A stretch of DNA of 63,210 bases from an uncultured Actinomyces sp. (GTDB taxonomy: Bacteria > Actinomycetota > Actinomycetes > Actinomycetales > Actinomycetaceae): positions 1 through 63,210 of the forward strand of contig CALLSD010000012.1 in the NCBI GenBank assembly GCA_938014245.1, given 5' to 3'. Both the position numbers and the translations under genes were made by a program. The number at the start of each line of letters is the position of its first letter. The first letter of the stretch is position 1. Under the pieces are notes generated by a model that searched no databases, was not told where the DNA came from, and saw only the letters and a program-made list of their open reading frames with translations. Below, piece by piece: positions 1-8,999 of the stretch.

Positions 1-898
1 CCTGGGCTCGCTCAACATTGCGAAGACCATGGATTCCCCGGACTTCTCCAAGACCATTGAGACCGCAATCCGCGGCCTGACCGCCGTCTCCGACCTTTCA
101 GATATCCAATCGGTGCCCTCGATCGCCCGCGGTAACGCCATGAGCCACGCCATCGGCCTGGGCCAAATGAACCTCCACGGCTACCTCGCCCGCGAACACA
201 TCTACTACGGCAGCGAAGAAGCCCTGGACTTCACGAATATGTACTTCATGGCCGTCGCCTACGAGGCCATCAAGGCATCCTGCCTGATCGCCCGCGAGCG
301 CGGAGTGAGCTTCGAAGGCTTCGAAGACTCCAAGTACGCCTCGGGCGAGTACTTCCGTAAGTACATCGACCAGGTGTGGGAGCCGCAAACTGAGCGTTGC
401 CGCGAACTTCTTGCGGCCTCGACAATCCACCTGCCCACGCAGGAGGATTGGGCAGCCCTGGCAGCTGACGTGGCCCAGTACGGTATGTACAACCAGAACC
501 TCCAGGCGGTCCCGCCGACCGGTTCAATCTCCTACATCAACGGCTCGACCTCGTCGATCCACCCGATCGTCTCGCGCATCGAAATCCGCAAGGAAGGCAA
601 GATCGGTCGTGTCTACTACCCGGCGCCCTACATGACGAACGAAAACCTGGAGTACTACCAGGATGCGTACGAAATCGGCCCCGAGAAGATCATCGATACC
701 TACGCAGTGGCGACCCAGCATGTCGATCAGGGCCTGTCGCTCACGCTGTTCTACCCCGATACGGTGACCACGCGTGACCTCAATAAGTCCTACATCTACG
801 CGTGGAGGAAGGGCATCAAGACCCTGTACTACATGCGACTGCGCCAGATGGCACTGGAAGGCACCGAAGTTTCGGGCTGCGTGTCCTGCATGCTGTGA
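1..898 (+). CDS. nrdE: Ribonucleoside-diphosphate reductase class Ib, alpha subunit NrdE (3' part only)
   Basis: The gene enters from the left edge; the reading frame is open from base 2 and ends with TGA at 896-898, so about 298 C-terminal residues are present. The sequence carries NrdE-type blocks (LNIAKTMDSPDF near the edge, PPTGSISYINGSTSSIHP in the middle) and ends in GCVSCML, a C-terminal Cys-x2-Cys of the kind that is re-reduced by the glutaredoxin-like NrdH. NrdE reduces ribonucleoside diphosphates to deoxyribonucleotides using a radical supplied by NrdF. A hairpin follows the stop, so nrdE ends its transcript here. Unusually, nrdF is not adjacent but about 14.6 kb downstream. Identity is secure; only the 5' part is missing. 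Confidence 0.95.
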   Translation, partial: LGSLNIAKTMDSPDFSKTIETAIRGLTAVSDLSDIQSVPSIARGNAMSHAIGLGQMNLHGYLAREHIYYGSEEALDFTNMYFMAVAYEAIKASCLIARERGVSFEGFEDSKYASGEYFRKYIDQVWEPQTERCRELLAASTIHLPTQEDWAALAADVAQYGMYNQNLQAVPPTGSISYINGSTSSIHPIVSRIEIRKEGKIGRVYYPAPYMTNENLEYYQDAYEIGPEKIIDTYAVATQHVDQGLSLTLFYPDTVTTRDLNKSYIYAWRKGIKTLYYMRLRQMALEGTEVSGCVSCML

Positions 899-922
899 CG
901 TTAGGTCCGTATAGCGGGTAAA

Positions 923-948
923 GCGGGGGTCGGGAAACCGGCCCCCGC
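923..948 (+). terminator. Hairpin terminator after nrdE
   Basis: An 11-bp stem (GCGGGGGTCGG paired with CCGGCCCCCGC, one G-T pair) lies 24 bases after the nrdE stop. There is no clear T run, so efficiency is uncertain. Confidence 0.6.
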
Positions 949-1057
949 ACTGCATGTGCGCTGGTGCGGGGGGTGCGGGTGCGCGGCCTCGTCCGCGGCC
1001 TCGGAAAGACACACGGGGCACGACGCGGGCGCGGGCGCGGGCGCGGCCTCGGAAAGT

Positions 1058-1116
1058 CACACGAAGTCGGGAAATGACACAGGGCATAACCTGTGACAAA
1101 CACCGACTTCATGTAG
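1058..1116. repeat. Palindromic dispersed element, copy 1
   Basis: The outer arms are ACACGAAGTCGG on the left and the complement of ACATGAAGTCGG on the right (11 of 12 positions pair). Inside sits a second inverted repeat, CACAGG-N6-CCTGTG at 1078-1095. The whole unit can fold into one long hairpin. Copy 2 (1187-1245) is nearly identical, and two diverged copies lie at 13769-13826 and 13895-13952. All four are intergenic. Confidence 0.85.
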
Positions 1117-1186
1117 AGCAGGCGGGCAGGAGCAGGCCTGGAGCCGGCTCGGCGCAGACACGAGCAGTCTTGCGAATCCGAATAGA

Positions 1187-1245
1187 CACACGAAGTTGGA
1201 AAAAGACACAGGCCATAACCTGTGACAAACACCGACTTCATGTAG
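1187..1245. repeat. Palindromic dispersed element, copy 2
   Basis: Near-identical to copy 1, with a few substitutions in the left arm and one in the inner loop. The inner repeat CACAGG-N6-CCTGTG is intact. The similarity to copy 1 continues for about 20 bases past the palindrome into a GCAGGCGGGCAGGAGCAGGC tract, so the 1058 and 1187 units behave as direct repeats of roughly 80 bp that contain the palindrome. Confidence 0.85.
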
Positions 1246-1350
1246 AGCAGGCGGGCAGGAGCAGGCGGGCGGGCAGGAGCAGGCGGGAGCAAGCTTCGCG
1301 CAAGCAGGAACAGGCCTGGACGGGCAAGAGCAGACAGGCAGGCAGGCATG
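1246..1350. repeat. GC-rich low-complexity tract of GGGCAGGAGCA-like units
   Basis: Degenerate tandem units built from GCAGG, GGGCAGG and GGAGCAGG run from the end of the second palindrome towards the next gene. The frame stays open here on both strands only because the sequence is repetitive, and I see no credible coding signal. Together with the palindromes it fills the gap between nrdE and the gene at 1401. Confidence 0.6.
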
Positions 1351-1400
1351 AACAAGCTTGGAACGCGCCTGGACCTCATGCCATTGCCTATGATGGAGAC

Positions 1401-2021
1401 ATGACGCAACCAGATCCTCAAGCGCCCAACGTATTCCAGCCGCCGAACATGCCGACGCCTCGGGCGCCGCAGGACTCAGCAGGGCCACAGCCAAGCGCCC
1501 CGTTGAGCGCGCAGCAGAGCGATCTGATCAACGCGCAGCAAAGCGCGCCCATGGGCTCACAAACGACACCCGAGGCCACGCCGCAGACTCCTGTTGGTAC
1601 CCCCTGGGGCACACCCGAGAGCGATCGCTTCAGCATGCCGCACGCGTCCCAGCAGAGCGCATCCGCGCCTCTCGCTGCCTCGGCAAGCGGCGCCTTCGCG
1701 CCCCAAGCACCCCTCGGCGCCCCGGAGTTCACCTACAACCCCACCTCGCCGAGCATGCAGGCCGAAAGCATCCCCAGCACGGGCCCCATGGTTTTCGCGG
1801 TCCTCGGCCTGTTCCTTATCGGTCTTTTCGGCACGATTCCCGCGTGGGTCTGGTCAAACACGGCAATCAGGCGCGCACGCGCCGCTCAGATCCCCGAAAG
1901 CGCCTACCAGCAGGCACTGATTGCGCGCACTCTCGGCGTGATCGGCACCGCCATCCACATCTGCCTGGCCGGTTACCTGATCTACTACGCGGTCACAACC
2001 ATCTCCGCAGCGGTCGGCTGA
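1401..2021 (+). CDS. Pro/Gln-rich membrane protein with two C-terminal membrane segments (DUF4190-like)
   Basis: A 206-residue protein. The first 125 or so residues are low complexity and rich in Pro, Gln, Ala and Ser. Two hydrophobic helices follow (around residues 130-150 and 180-203), separated by a short basic loop with an A..A..QIPES motif typical of DUF4190/CD225-like small membrane proteins. I start it at ATG 1401 because a strong -10 hexamer TATGAT (1389-1394) lies exactly 6 nt upstream, which fits a leaderless mRNA; the upstream open frame crosses the repeats and is not believable. It is 6 bp upstream of the PF09818-type ATPase gene and probably cotranscribed with it. The function is unknown. 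Confidence 0.7.
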   Translation: MTQPDPQAPNVFQPPNMPTPRAPQDSAGPQPSAPLSAQQSDLINAQQSAPMGSQTTPEATPQTPVGTPWGTPESDRFSMPHASQQSASAPLAASASGAFAPQAPLGAPEFTYNPTSPSMQAESIPSTGPMVFAVLGLFLIGLFGTIPAWVWSNTAIRRARAAQIPESAYQQALIARTLGVIGTAIHICLAGYLIYYAVTTISAAVG

Positions 2022-2027
2022 TCACCC

Positions 2028-3803
2028 ATGTCACCTCGCGATTCTTCACCTTCAGCGCGAATTCCCGGACAGAGTTCGACCGCCGAGTACCGCAAGCACA
2101 CCGGGAGCGACCGCGATCTCATTCGCGCACTTCATCAACTCGACGGGCGTTCCTACCCGGGATACAAGTCAGTCCTCGGAATGTGGGATTACGGCAGTTT
2201 TTCCCTGTCTATCGACCGCATCCAGGCCGATCCCTATGCACCGCCCTCGAAGGTGCGCGCAATTTCGACACCGCAGGAAATGGGGCTACCCCAGGCCGCG
2301 ATTGCGTCTTCCGAGGCGCGCCTGGCCTGCGCGGACTACCTCCTTCGCGCCTTTAATCGCTCGCTTCGCGAGAGGCGCCTCAGTGACCTTCAGGTCATGT
2401 CACCCAGCGTTGAAATCCTCGAGCGCAGCGCCTGCACGGTCAAACCCGACCGCGTCGAGCTCCGCTTCGAGGTTCGTATGCCCGCGCGCGGTCGCACGAT
2501 TTTGGGCCGCCGCGCCGCGCAGATTTTCGACCTCGATATTCCTGATGCTGTCCAAGACACTTTCGACTACCTCAGCGATATTCCCGAAGTTGAGCGCGAA
2601 CGCCAGGACCTTCTGCACCACATCGAGGTCTACGAGGACTACTGCGCACTCCAGTCCATCCTGAGCGAGCGCGGCTGGGTGTCCTTCGTCGCCAACGGTT
2701 CGGTCCTTGCGCGCCGCAGCGGGGTCTCCCAATTCCCCCTCGTGGACGCTATCCCCTTCTCTTCCCCCTCCACTCTCGAGGCCGAGGTTGAGCTCCCCCA
2801 CGCGGGCACCCTCCGCGGGATGGCTATTGAGCCGGGCGTTACGGTGATCGTGGGCGGCGGTTATCACGGTAAGTCCACGCTGCTGGGTGCGATTCAGCGC
2901 GGTGTCTATGCGCATATCCCAGGCGACGGCCGCGAGTATGTGGCCACTGCACCGAATGCGATGAAGATCCGTGCTGCTGATGGCCGCGCCGTCACGGGAG
3001 TGGATGTTTCTCCCTTTATTACGCATCTGCCCGGAAACGCTGATACCTCGCGTTTCTCGACGGAAAACGCCTCGGGATCGACGTCTCAGGCTGCTTCCTT
3101 GGTCGAGGCAATTGAGCTGGGTTCTCCCCTGCTATTGATCGATGAGGACACAAGCGCAACGAACCTCATGATTCGCGATGGGCGTATGCGCGAGCTCGTC
3201 CAGGCAGAGAAGGAACCGATCACTCCCTTGGTTGATCGTATTTCCTCTCTTCACCGCGACCTTGGTGTTTCGACGATTTTGGTCATGGGGGGTTCTGGCG
3301 ATTACCTCGATCAAGCCGATCGCGTGCTCATGATGGACCACTATCGATGCGTCGATGTCACCGATCGTGCGCGCGAGGTTGTCTCGCGCTTGCCTCGTCC
3401 CCATGAGGACCTGCCCATGAGCGCTCCCGCCGAGCCTCGTTTCCCCCTTCGCTTGCGCGCACCCGAGCGTGCAAAGACAAAGGCTGCGGGCTTGTCCTCG
3501 ATTACGTTGGACAAGGTGCACCTTGACTTGGGCGACGTGGAGCAGATTGTTGACCCGGGACAGACCGAGGCGATTGCGTGGATGGTGCGCGGGTTGCTCT
3601 TCTCGTACGCGGATGGGAAGTTGGATATCAACCAGCTCTTAGCTCGCCTTGAGCGTGCGATGAATTCTGAGGGCTTGGACGTTGTTGCCAAGTTCGGTGC
3701 GCATTCTTTGCCGGGGCACCTTGCCCGCCCACGCCTCGTCGATGTCGCAGCAGCGGTGAATCGATTCAGGGGACTGCGGCTGGGGGAAAGCGCAAACAAC
3801 TAG
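2028..3803 (+). CDS. Predicted ABC-class P-loop ATPase (PF09818 / COG3044 family)
   Basis: A 591-residue soluble protein. The Walker A-type loop is GGGYHGKST near residue 280, a Walker B-like LLLIDEDTSATN lies near residue 370, and the sequence SRFSTENASGSTSQAAS between them replaces the usual ABC signature. This arrangement is the hallmark of the ABC_ATPase family PF09818, whose members have no transmembrane partner and no firmly established role. The N-terminal half (LDGRSYPGYKSVLGMWDYGS, then FSLSIDRIQADP) is also family-typical. The length matches the family. It follows the membrane protein at 1401 with a 6-bp gap, suggesting one operon. No ABC permease is associated with it; the MacB-like pair downstream has its own ATPase. 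Confidence 0.85.
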   Translation: MSPRDSSPSARIPGQSSTAEYRKHTGSDRDLIRALHQLDGRSYPGYKSVLGMWDYGSFSLSIDRIQADPYAPPSKVRAISTPQEMGLPQAAIASSEARLACADYLLRAFNRSLRERRLSDLQVMSPSVEILERSACTVKPDRVELRFEVRMPARGRTILGRRAAQIFDLDIPDAVQDTFDYLSDIPEVERERQDLLHHIEVYEDYCALQSILSERGWVSFVANGSVLARRSGVSQFPLVDAIPFSSPSTLEAEVELPHAGTLRGMAIEPGVTVIVGGGYHGKSTLLGAIQRGVYAHIPGDGREYVATAPNAMKIRAADGRAVTGVDVSPFITHLPGNADTSRFSTENASGSTSQAASLVEAIELGSPLLLIDEDTSATNLMIRDGRMRELVQAEKEPITPLVDRISSLHRDLGVSTILVMGGSGDYLDQADRVLMMDHYRCVDVTDRAREVVSRLPRPHEDLPMSAPAEPRFPLRLRAPERAKTKAAGLSSITLDKVHLDLGDVEQIVDPGQTEAIAWMVRGLLFSYADGKLDINQLLARLERAMNSEGLDVVAKFGAHSLPGHLARPRLVDVAAAVNRFRGLRLGESANN

Positions 3804-3976
3804 GGCTGAAGCTCAGAGAAGCGCTGCACTAGGAACGAGGCCGTGGAAGCGGCGCTCCCTCCTGCAGGCACGCACATAAACACTGCGGCTTCGGGGTCAC
3901 CACCGGGGAAAATCAGGGGACACCCGGGGCATCCCCCCATAGTGGAGAGCACACCGCTGCGCGCAAGATAGTGGAC

Positions 3977-4708
3977 ATGAATACTTTTCCATCTACAACC
4001 CCGGTTGTTCGCCTCTCACACGTGTCCAAAATCTACGGATCGGGCGACACCCAGGTCAGCGCGCTCAACAACGTCAGTGTCGATTTCTACTCGGGCGAAT
4101 TCACCGCAATCATGGGCCCCTCAGGTTCAGGTAAGTCAACGATGATGCACATCCTGGCCGGACTTGATTCGCTCACCTCAGGAACCGTATTCATTGAAAA
4201 TACTGATATCACGGCGCTTAAAGACAGCCAATTGACAAAGCTTCGACGCGATCGGATCGGCTTCGTTTTCCAGAGCTTCAACCTCATCCCCACCCTGGAC
4301 GCACAAGCGAACATCCTGCTCCCCCTAGAGCTCGCCGGGCAGAAAGTCGACGAGGACTGGTTCAAGCTCATCGTTTCCTCACTGGGATTGGAACAACGCC
4401 TGAGCCACAGGCCCTCCGAGCTCTCGGGTGGCCAACAGCAGCGCGTCGCCGTTGCCCGCGCACTCATGAGCCGCCCCGCAGTCATCGTCGCAGACGAACC
4501 GACCGGTAACCTCGATTCGCACTCCTCCAAGGAAGTTCTTGGCCTTCTGCGCCGAGCAGTCAACGAACTCGACCAGTCCGTCATCATGGTGACGCACGAC
4601 GTCCACGCGGCCTCCTACGCCGATCGCGTCCTAGTTGTCCGCGACGGCGCAATCGTTTCAGACCTTCGCGAGGCCAGCGAAGACGAGCTCAACGCCGCGC
4701 TGAGGTGA
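3977..4708 (+). CDS. ABC transporter ATP-binding protein, MacB/LolD type
   Basis: A 243-residue nucleotide-binding subunit. Visible are Walker A GPSGSGKST, Q-loop VFQSFNLIPTL, signature LSGGQQQRVAVARAL, Walker B VIVADEPTGNLD and the H-loop HD. The DEPTGNLD signature and the lack of extra domains place it with the MacB/LolD/FtsE-like group that partners FtsX-type permeases. ATG 3977 is preferred; an in-frame GTG lies 6 bases earlier. The stop overlaps the start of the permease gene at 4705. Such pairs energise mechanotransmission or export of peptides, antibiotics or lipoproteins, and the substrate cannot be read from the sequence. Confidence 0.9.
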   Translation: MNTFPSTTPVVRLSHVSKIYGSGDTQVSALNNVSVDFYSGEFTAIMGPSGSGKSTMMHILAGLDSLTSGTVFIENTDITALKDSQLTKLRRDRIGFVFQSFNLIPTLDAQANILLPLELAGQKVDEDWFKLIVSSLGLEQRLSHRPSELSGGQQQRVAVARALMSRPAVIVADEPTGNLDSHSSKEVLGLLRRAVNELDQSVIMVTHDVHAASYADRVLVVRDGAIVSDLREASEDELNAALR

Positions 4709-7251
4709 CACCCGTGAGTTCAACATCCACTCTGCTTCGAGCAAACCTACGCACCCACGGTCGCCGCTATTTCTCAACCGGCCTGGCCGTTGCAATTTCC
4801 ACCGCCTTCATCATCGTGACCTTGCTCTTCACGAACACGACGACCTCGGCCCTCACCCGAAGCATTCGCGAGGCCTATCGAGGCACGACAGCACTTGTCA
4901 CCATCAATCCCTCCCGCGACGATAACGCCGAGGAACCCACCCCCGAAAGCGTTACCCAGCAATTCGCCTCGGTGACCTCTCAGATCGAGAAGATTCCGGG
5001 AGTCACAGCCGTCGGCATCTCCACGCAATACCCCCTCATGGGCAAGGCTCACGACGAGCGAGAGGCCTTCTTCCTCTCTCCCCTCCTCCCCGATCCTTTC
5101 CTCTCGCTGAAGTACACGCAAGGGAAAGCCCCGGCCACGGCCTCGGAAATCACGATCCCCTCCACTTCGGCGAATGAACTGGGCCTGCAGGTGGGCGAAA
5201 CCCTCACGCTCACCTCCCAAGGGACGGAAAGCGCACACGATTTCACGGTCAGCGGGATCTACGACTCGGGGTCAAATATCACAGCAGCTTCGTATGTGAG
5301 CACCGAGGGCTTCACCTCGGCGGTTGGCATGGGACCGACCGGTCAGATCCGCGTGGCAACGAACCTTCCCGGGGACAGGTACGGGAACCCGAGTGCAGCC
5401 GAGCAGGACACCTGGGTGAAGACTCTCGAGTCGAATCTCAGCACCGTCAAGGGAGTGAAGGTCCAGAGCGTGGCATCGGAAGTCGAGAAGGACCTCAAAG
5501 CGATTCAGGTATCGGGGGCTCTCCTCACTGCGATTGCCCTGATTTTCCCGGCGATTGCCATTCTTGTCGCCTCGGTTGTTGTCTCCTCGACGTTTAAAGT
5601 CATTCTTCAGCAACGCCGCCGCGAGTTGGCGCTCCTGCGTGCACTCGGTGCGGACGTTCAGCAGGTGCGTTCACTTGTTCGGCGTGAAACCTACGCAATT
5701 GGCGCGATCTCGGCGTTCATTGGCGTGATCTTGGGGCTTCTGGTTGGCGGTTTCGGCCTGGGACATATGGTCGAGGGAGAGAATTTCCTCTCGATCGTCG
5801 CGTCCCTATCCATCCCCTACGCGATCGGCGTGTGGTCATTCGGAACGCTCCTCACCGTCTTCGTCGGACGCAAGCCAGCCCGCGCGGTCTCCCAAGTTCC
5901 ACCGATCGCTGCCCTTTCTCCCGTGAACGAGGCCGACGCCTCTTCTCGCGCAGCGCGCCGCCTCACCCTGGTCGTCGGTCTTTTCCTGGCCGTTGTCGGT
6001 GGAGGATGCCTCCTTGCGGCTTTGAAGATCAGCAGCGCCACGCAGAAGTTCGCCCTGTCCTTCTGTATGTCCATGGCATGCCTCATCGGTATTCTGCTGA
6101 TCTGCACGGTTATTGTTCCCACTCTCACCAAACTCTTTGGCCGCCTGTGGCCGGGAATGCTCGCTCGTATGGCACGCGAGAACGCTGTCCGTAACCCCGG
6201 ACGCACCTCCGCAACCGGAACTTCAATCGTCATTGGCGTCACCCTGGTTGTCACCATGATGGTCGGTGCGTCTTCGATGCGAGACTCCCTCATCAATGAG
6301 GTCAATGAGCGTCGTCCATTCGATCTTTCCGTCAGTACGATCACGGCTGGGGAACTCAGCAGTGATATTCAGGCGCGCGTCGCATCAACCGAGGGCGTTG
6401 CTGCAAGCATTCCCGCCCACTCGATCTACGGCACCGTAAAGCTTGAAGGAGAGGCGCCGGCAGGTAATGGCGATGCCGACGAACAGAGTCAGATTTTCGG
6501 GGAGCCAAACTATTCGACAGTCGCCCACTCAAAGGTCGAGCAGATCGATGACTCAACTGTCTTGGTCGGGATGGAAGCCTGGAACGGCAAGGACCTCAAA
6601 GTCTGCACGAATGAGGGAAAATGCCTGACCCTGAAAGGCAAATACACCAAGAACTTCAATGGCACCTACGAAGTAAGCGAAGCAAACCTACTCAAGCTCA
6701 ATCCGAAAGCACCCGTGAGGGACATGATCGTCAAGCTGAAGGACGGAGTATCGGCGGCAAGCGTTCAGAAGGACCTCGCAAAAATCGATAGTTCCTTAAT
6801 CGTTAACGGGTCAGCGCTTGAGCGCGAGATGTACTCCAAGATGATCGATCAGATGCTGCTCATCGTCGTTGGCCTCTTGGGAGTATCGGTTCTGGTCGCT
6901 CTTGTCGGTGTTGCTAATACTCTTTCACTCTCCGTTGCCGAACGTACTCGGGAGAACGGGCTGCTCCGTGCTCTTGGCCTCACCAAGCGTCAGATGAAAA
7001 CCATGCTCGCCTTGGAGGCAGTCTTTATTTCGGTAACCGGAGCCATCATCGGCTCCGCACTCGGAATCTTCTTCGGGGCCGTCGGGATCCTGGCACTCCC
7101 CTTGGAAGGACTCACCATTTTCATCACTATCCCGTGGATTCAAATCGCGGCGGTTATAGGGATTGCGGTGCTTGCCTCCCTTGTTGCCTCGTGGCTGCCG
7201 GGACGTCGAGCGGCAAAAGTCAGTCCTTCGGCGGCTCTTGCAACCGAATAG
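4705..7251 (+). CDS. ABC transporter permease with two FtsX-type domains
   Basis: An 848-residue membrane protein with an N-terminal helix (about residues 20-42), a large extracytoplasmic MacB-PCD-like domain (about 45-265), three helices of a first FtsX domain (about 265-400), two further helices, a second external domain (about 540-705) and a second FtsX domain ending at the C terminus. Both FtsX domains carry the family loop (RRRELALLRALGADVQQVRS and RTRENGLLRALGLTKRQMKT). It overlaps the ATPase gene by 4 bases with GTG at 4705 (a second GTG at 4714 is possible), so the two are translationally coupled. The architecture fits actinobacterial MacB-like exporters. A strong bidirectional terminator follows. 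Confidence 0.9.
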   Translation: MTPVSSTSTLLRANLRTHGRRYFSTGLAVAISTAFIIVTLLFTNTTTSALTRSIREAYRGTTALVTINPSRDDNAEEPTPESVTQQFASVTSQIEKIPGVTAVGISTQYPLMGKAHDEREAFFLSPLLPDPFLSLKYTQGKAPATASEITIPSTSANELGLQVGETLTLTSQGTESAHDFTVSGIYDSGSNITAASYVSTEGFTSAVGMGPTGQIRVATNLPGDRYGNPSAAEQDTWVKTLESNLSTVKGVKVQSVASEVEKDLKAIQVSGALLTAIALIFPAIAILVASVVVSSTFKVILQQRRRELALLRALGADVQQVRSLVRRETYAIGAISAFIGVILGLLVGGFGLGHMVEGENFLSIVASLSIPYAIGVWSFGTLLTVFVGRKPARAVSQVPPIAALSPVNEADASSRAARRLTLVVGLFLAVVGGGCLLAALKISSATQKFALSFCMSMACLIGILLICTVIVPTLTKLFGRLWPGMLARMARENAVRNPGRTSATGTSIVIGVTLVVTMMVGASSMRDSLINEVNERRPFDLSVSTITAGELSSDIQARVASTEGVAASIPAHSIYGTVKLEGEAPAGNGDADEQSQIFGEPNYSTVAHSKVEQIDDSTVLVGMEAWNGKDLKVCTNEGKCLTLKGKYTKNFNGTYEVSEANLLKLNPKAPVRDMIVKLKDGVSAASVQKDLAKIDSSLIVNGSALEREMYSKMIDQMLLIVVGLLGVSVLVALVGVANTLSLSVAERTRENGLLRALGLTKRQMKTMLALEAVFISVTGAIIGSALGIFFGAVGILALPLEGLTIFITIPWIQIAAVIGIAVLASLVASWLPGRRAAKVSPSAALATE

Positions 7252-7262
7252 GGGACACCGAA

Positions 7263-7302
7263 TGGGTGTGGGGCCGAGCATGTCTGCTCGGCCCCACACC
7301 CA
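7263..7302. terminator. Bidirectional terminator between convergent genes
   Basis: A perfect 18-bp stem (7263-7280 with 7285-7302) closes a TGTC loop between the permease and the convergent patatin-like gene. Its symmetry suggests it serves both transcripts. Confidence 0.9.
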
Positions 7303-7314
7303 TAAGCTCAGGGT

Positions 7315-8211
7315 CTACAGGCCTAAGAAGGCCTCCCACCTGGGAAGATCTGCGCGTGCACGAGCAACACCCGCATCGTAGGCATCTTCCAGACGATCAA
7401 CATTCATCTCCATCTTGTCGATGCCCAGGTCTCCCGGAGTCACGATCAGTGCTCGCCCTTGTTCTTCCAATTGAAAAAGCTTGCGGCGAGCAGCGTTGTA
7501 GGCGACGGTGCGACGGGCCACGGCCTCGGCAATGGAAGGAAGACGCGGGAAAGCCAGGCGCAGGGCGGAGCACACACCCGGTTTCGTCGGGGTTTTCACG
7601 AAGTCGCGCGGGCGGGTGAGGACGACGAAGAACTTGCGGTAGCCGTCGCGCATCGGTGCATCCAAGGGGATTCCTCCGTTGGGGCCAAGAGCGCCGTCAA
7701 CGTAGGTGTCGCCGTCAATTGTGACCGTGGGCATGATGATGGGAAGAGTCGACGAGGCACGCACGCAGCGTCCGACTTCTTCCACCGTGCGCATATCGTC
7801 CTTTGTGAACCACACTTCTTCACCTCGGGTGGCGTTGAAGGCGCCGATCCGGACCTCAGCTGGGTTGGCAAGGAAGGTATCCAGATCCAAGGGGGCGTCG
7901 CCGTCAGGCTGGGCGATCTCGTCGTAGAGGTAATCGACGTTAAACATGCCGCGGCCTTCGATCCAGTGACGGAAGCCCCCAAAATCGGGACTGTCTGCGA
8001 CAGTGGTGAAGGTGTCGTGTGCGCGCTTGGCATCTCGAGACACGTAGTTCACGGTGTTCGACGAACCCGCAGAAATCCCGGAAACGTGCGGGAAGTCAAT
8101 TCCTTCTTCGATCAGAGTGGCGACAATTCCTGCTGTGAAGGCGCCGCGCATACCACCGCCCTCAAAAACCAGTGCGGTGTCATCAATGTGCTTCAGATTC
8201 GTCGATTTCAC
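7315..8211 (-). CDS. Patatin-like phospholipase family protein (YjjU/COG4667 type)
   Basis: A 298-residue protein with the complete patatin catalytic apparatus: the oxyanion loop EGGGMRG (residues 17-23), nucleophile motif G-I-S-A-G with Ser47, and the catalytic Asp172 in a DGA motif. Patatin-like enzymes are serine lipid acyl hydrolases with a Ser-Asp dyad. The block around AFNATRGEEVWF and the total length match the bacterial YjjU group rather than the longer RssA or ExoU groups. There is no signal peptide, so it should be cytoplasmic. The gene stands alone between the terminator at 7263 and the co-oriented GtrA gene. The substrate is unknown. Confidence 0.88.
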   Translation of the reverse strand: MKSTNLKHIDDTALVFEGGGMRGAFTAGIVATLIEEGIDFPHVSGISAGSSNTVNYVSRDAKRAHDTFTTVADSPDFGGFRHWIEGRGMFNVDYLYDEIAQPDGDAPLDLDTFLANPAEVRIGAFNATRGEEVWFTKDDMRTVEEVGRCVRASSTLPIIMPTVTIDGDTYVDGALGPNGGIPLDAPMRDGYRKFFVVLTRPRDFVKTPTKPGVCSALRLAFPRLPSIAEAVARRTVAYNAARRKLFQLEEQGRALIVTPGDLGIDKMEMNVDRLEDAYDAGVARARADLPRWEAFLGL

Positions 8212-8337
8212 CTTTCGACTCTACGTCCGAGGCGGGACTCCTGCGAAGGGAGGACGGTGCTTTTATGGCGAAAATTACCCGGCTACTCCCGGGCGTACGG
8301 AAGGTGCGCGGCTTTGGGTACGAGGCCTCGTCGACGC

Positions 8338-8907
8338 TTACTTCGTTGAATTTCCGGTGAAAACGACGTAGTGATAGAAGACGAAACGGAATGCCGTTCC
8401 CAGAGCAAAGCCCACGACGTAGGCGGAAATATTGTCGGCCAGCGGCGAGGTCAATCCCAGAATGTGGTGACTGAATAGCAGGCAGAATTGCGTGATTCCG
8501 ATGCCGCAGAGGTTCGCGAAGAAGAAGAGGAAGGCCTCGCGACCCGCATTTTCTTGGGTGCGTCCGCGGTAGGTCCACACTCGGTTCATGATCCACGAGT
8601 AGATCGTCGCGACGCTGGCAGCCACGGCGTTGGCGGTGTTTGCGTGGCCGGCAAGGACGCCGAGGGGACCGTGTTGGAGCAGGTTGAAGAGCCCCATGTC
8701 GATCACAAATGCGGTTGCGCCGACCAGACCGAATTGGATGAATTCCTTGATCCATGCGCGCAGTGTTTCCGCGAGGCTTTGGGGGGCGGGGGGTTTGGGG
8801 GCGCTTGCGGGGGTGGCCGGGCGTGAGGGTGCGCTTGCGGGGGCCGGCTGTTCGACGCTTGCCGAGGCCGTGGGGGGCGTCACTTGTTCTGTTTCCTGTG
8901 TGGGCAC
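8338..8907 (-). CDS. GtrA family membrane protein
   Basis: A 189-residue protein. The first 45 residues are Pro/Ala/Ser rich and probably cytoplasmic. Four hydrophobic helices follow with GtrA hallmarks: FIQFGLVGATAFVIDMGLF, the SWIMNRVWTYRG loop after helix 2, FFFANLCGIGITQ and a basic FRFVFYHYVVF C terminus. GtrA-like proteins are thought to help translocate lipid-linked sugars during cell-surface glycan assembly. The start is GTG 8905-8907, with TAAAAT 7 nt upstream and no Shine-Dalgarno, consistent with a leaderless mRNA. It diverges from the oligopeptidase gene at 9000. Confidence 0.9.
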   Translation of the reverse strand: MPTQETEQVTPPTASASVEQPAPASAPSRPATPASAPKPPAPQSLAETLRAWIKEFIQFGLVGATAFVIDMGLFNLLQHGPLGVLAGHANTANAVAASVATIYSWIMNRVWTYRGRTQENAGREAFLFFFANLCGIGITQFCLLFSHHILGLTSPLADNISAYVVGFALGTAFRFVFYHYVVFTGNSTK

Positions 8908-8999
8908 GGTAAAGATTTTAACGTTTATTTCGTCGAGCGTTTGGGAAGGCTCAGCTCAAGTGCGCTCCAGATGCCGGTGTGCTCCCTTAGAGTATGAAC

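Noticed and set aside
1058..1245. The paired repeats considered as a CRISPR array
   Set aside because: Only two units, each is itself palindromic, the spacing contains no uniform unique spacer and no cas genes are present.
954..1400. An in-frame extension of the gene at 1401 back to 954
   Set aside because: It runs through the palindromes and GC-rich tandem units, has no ribosome site, and a TATGAT hexamer 6 nt before ATG 1401 explains the start.
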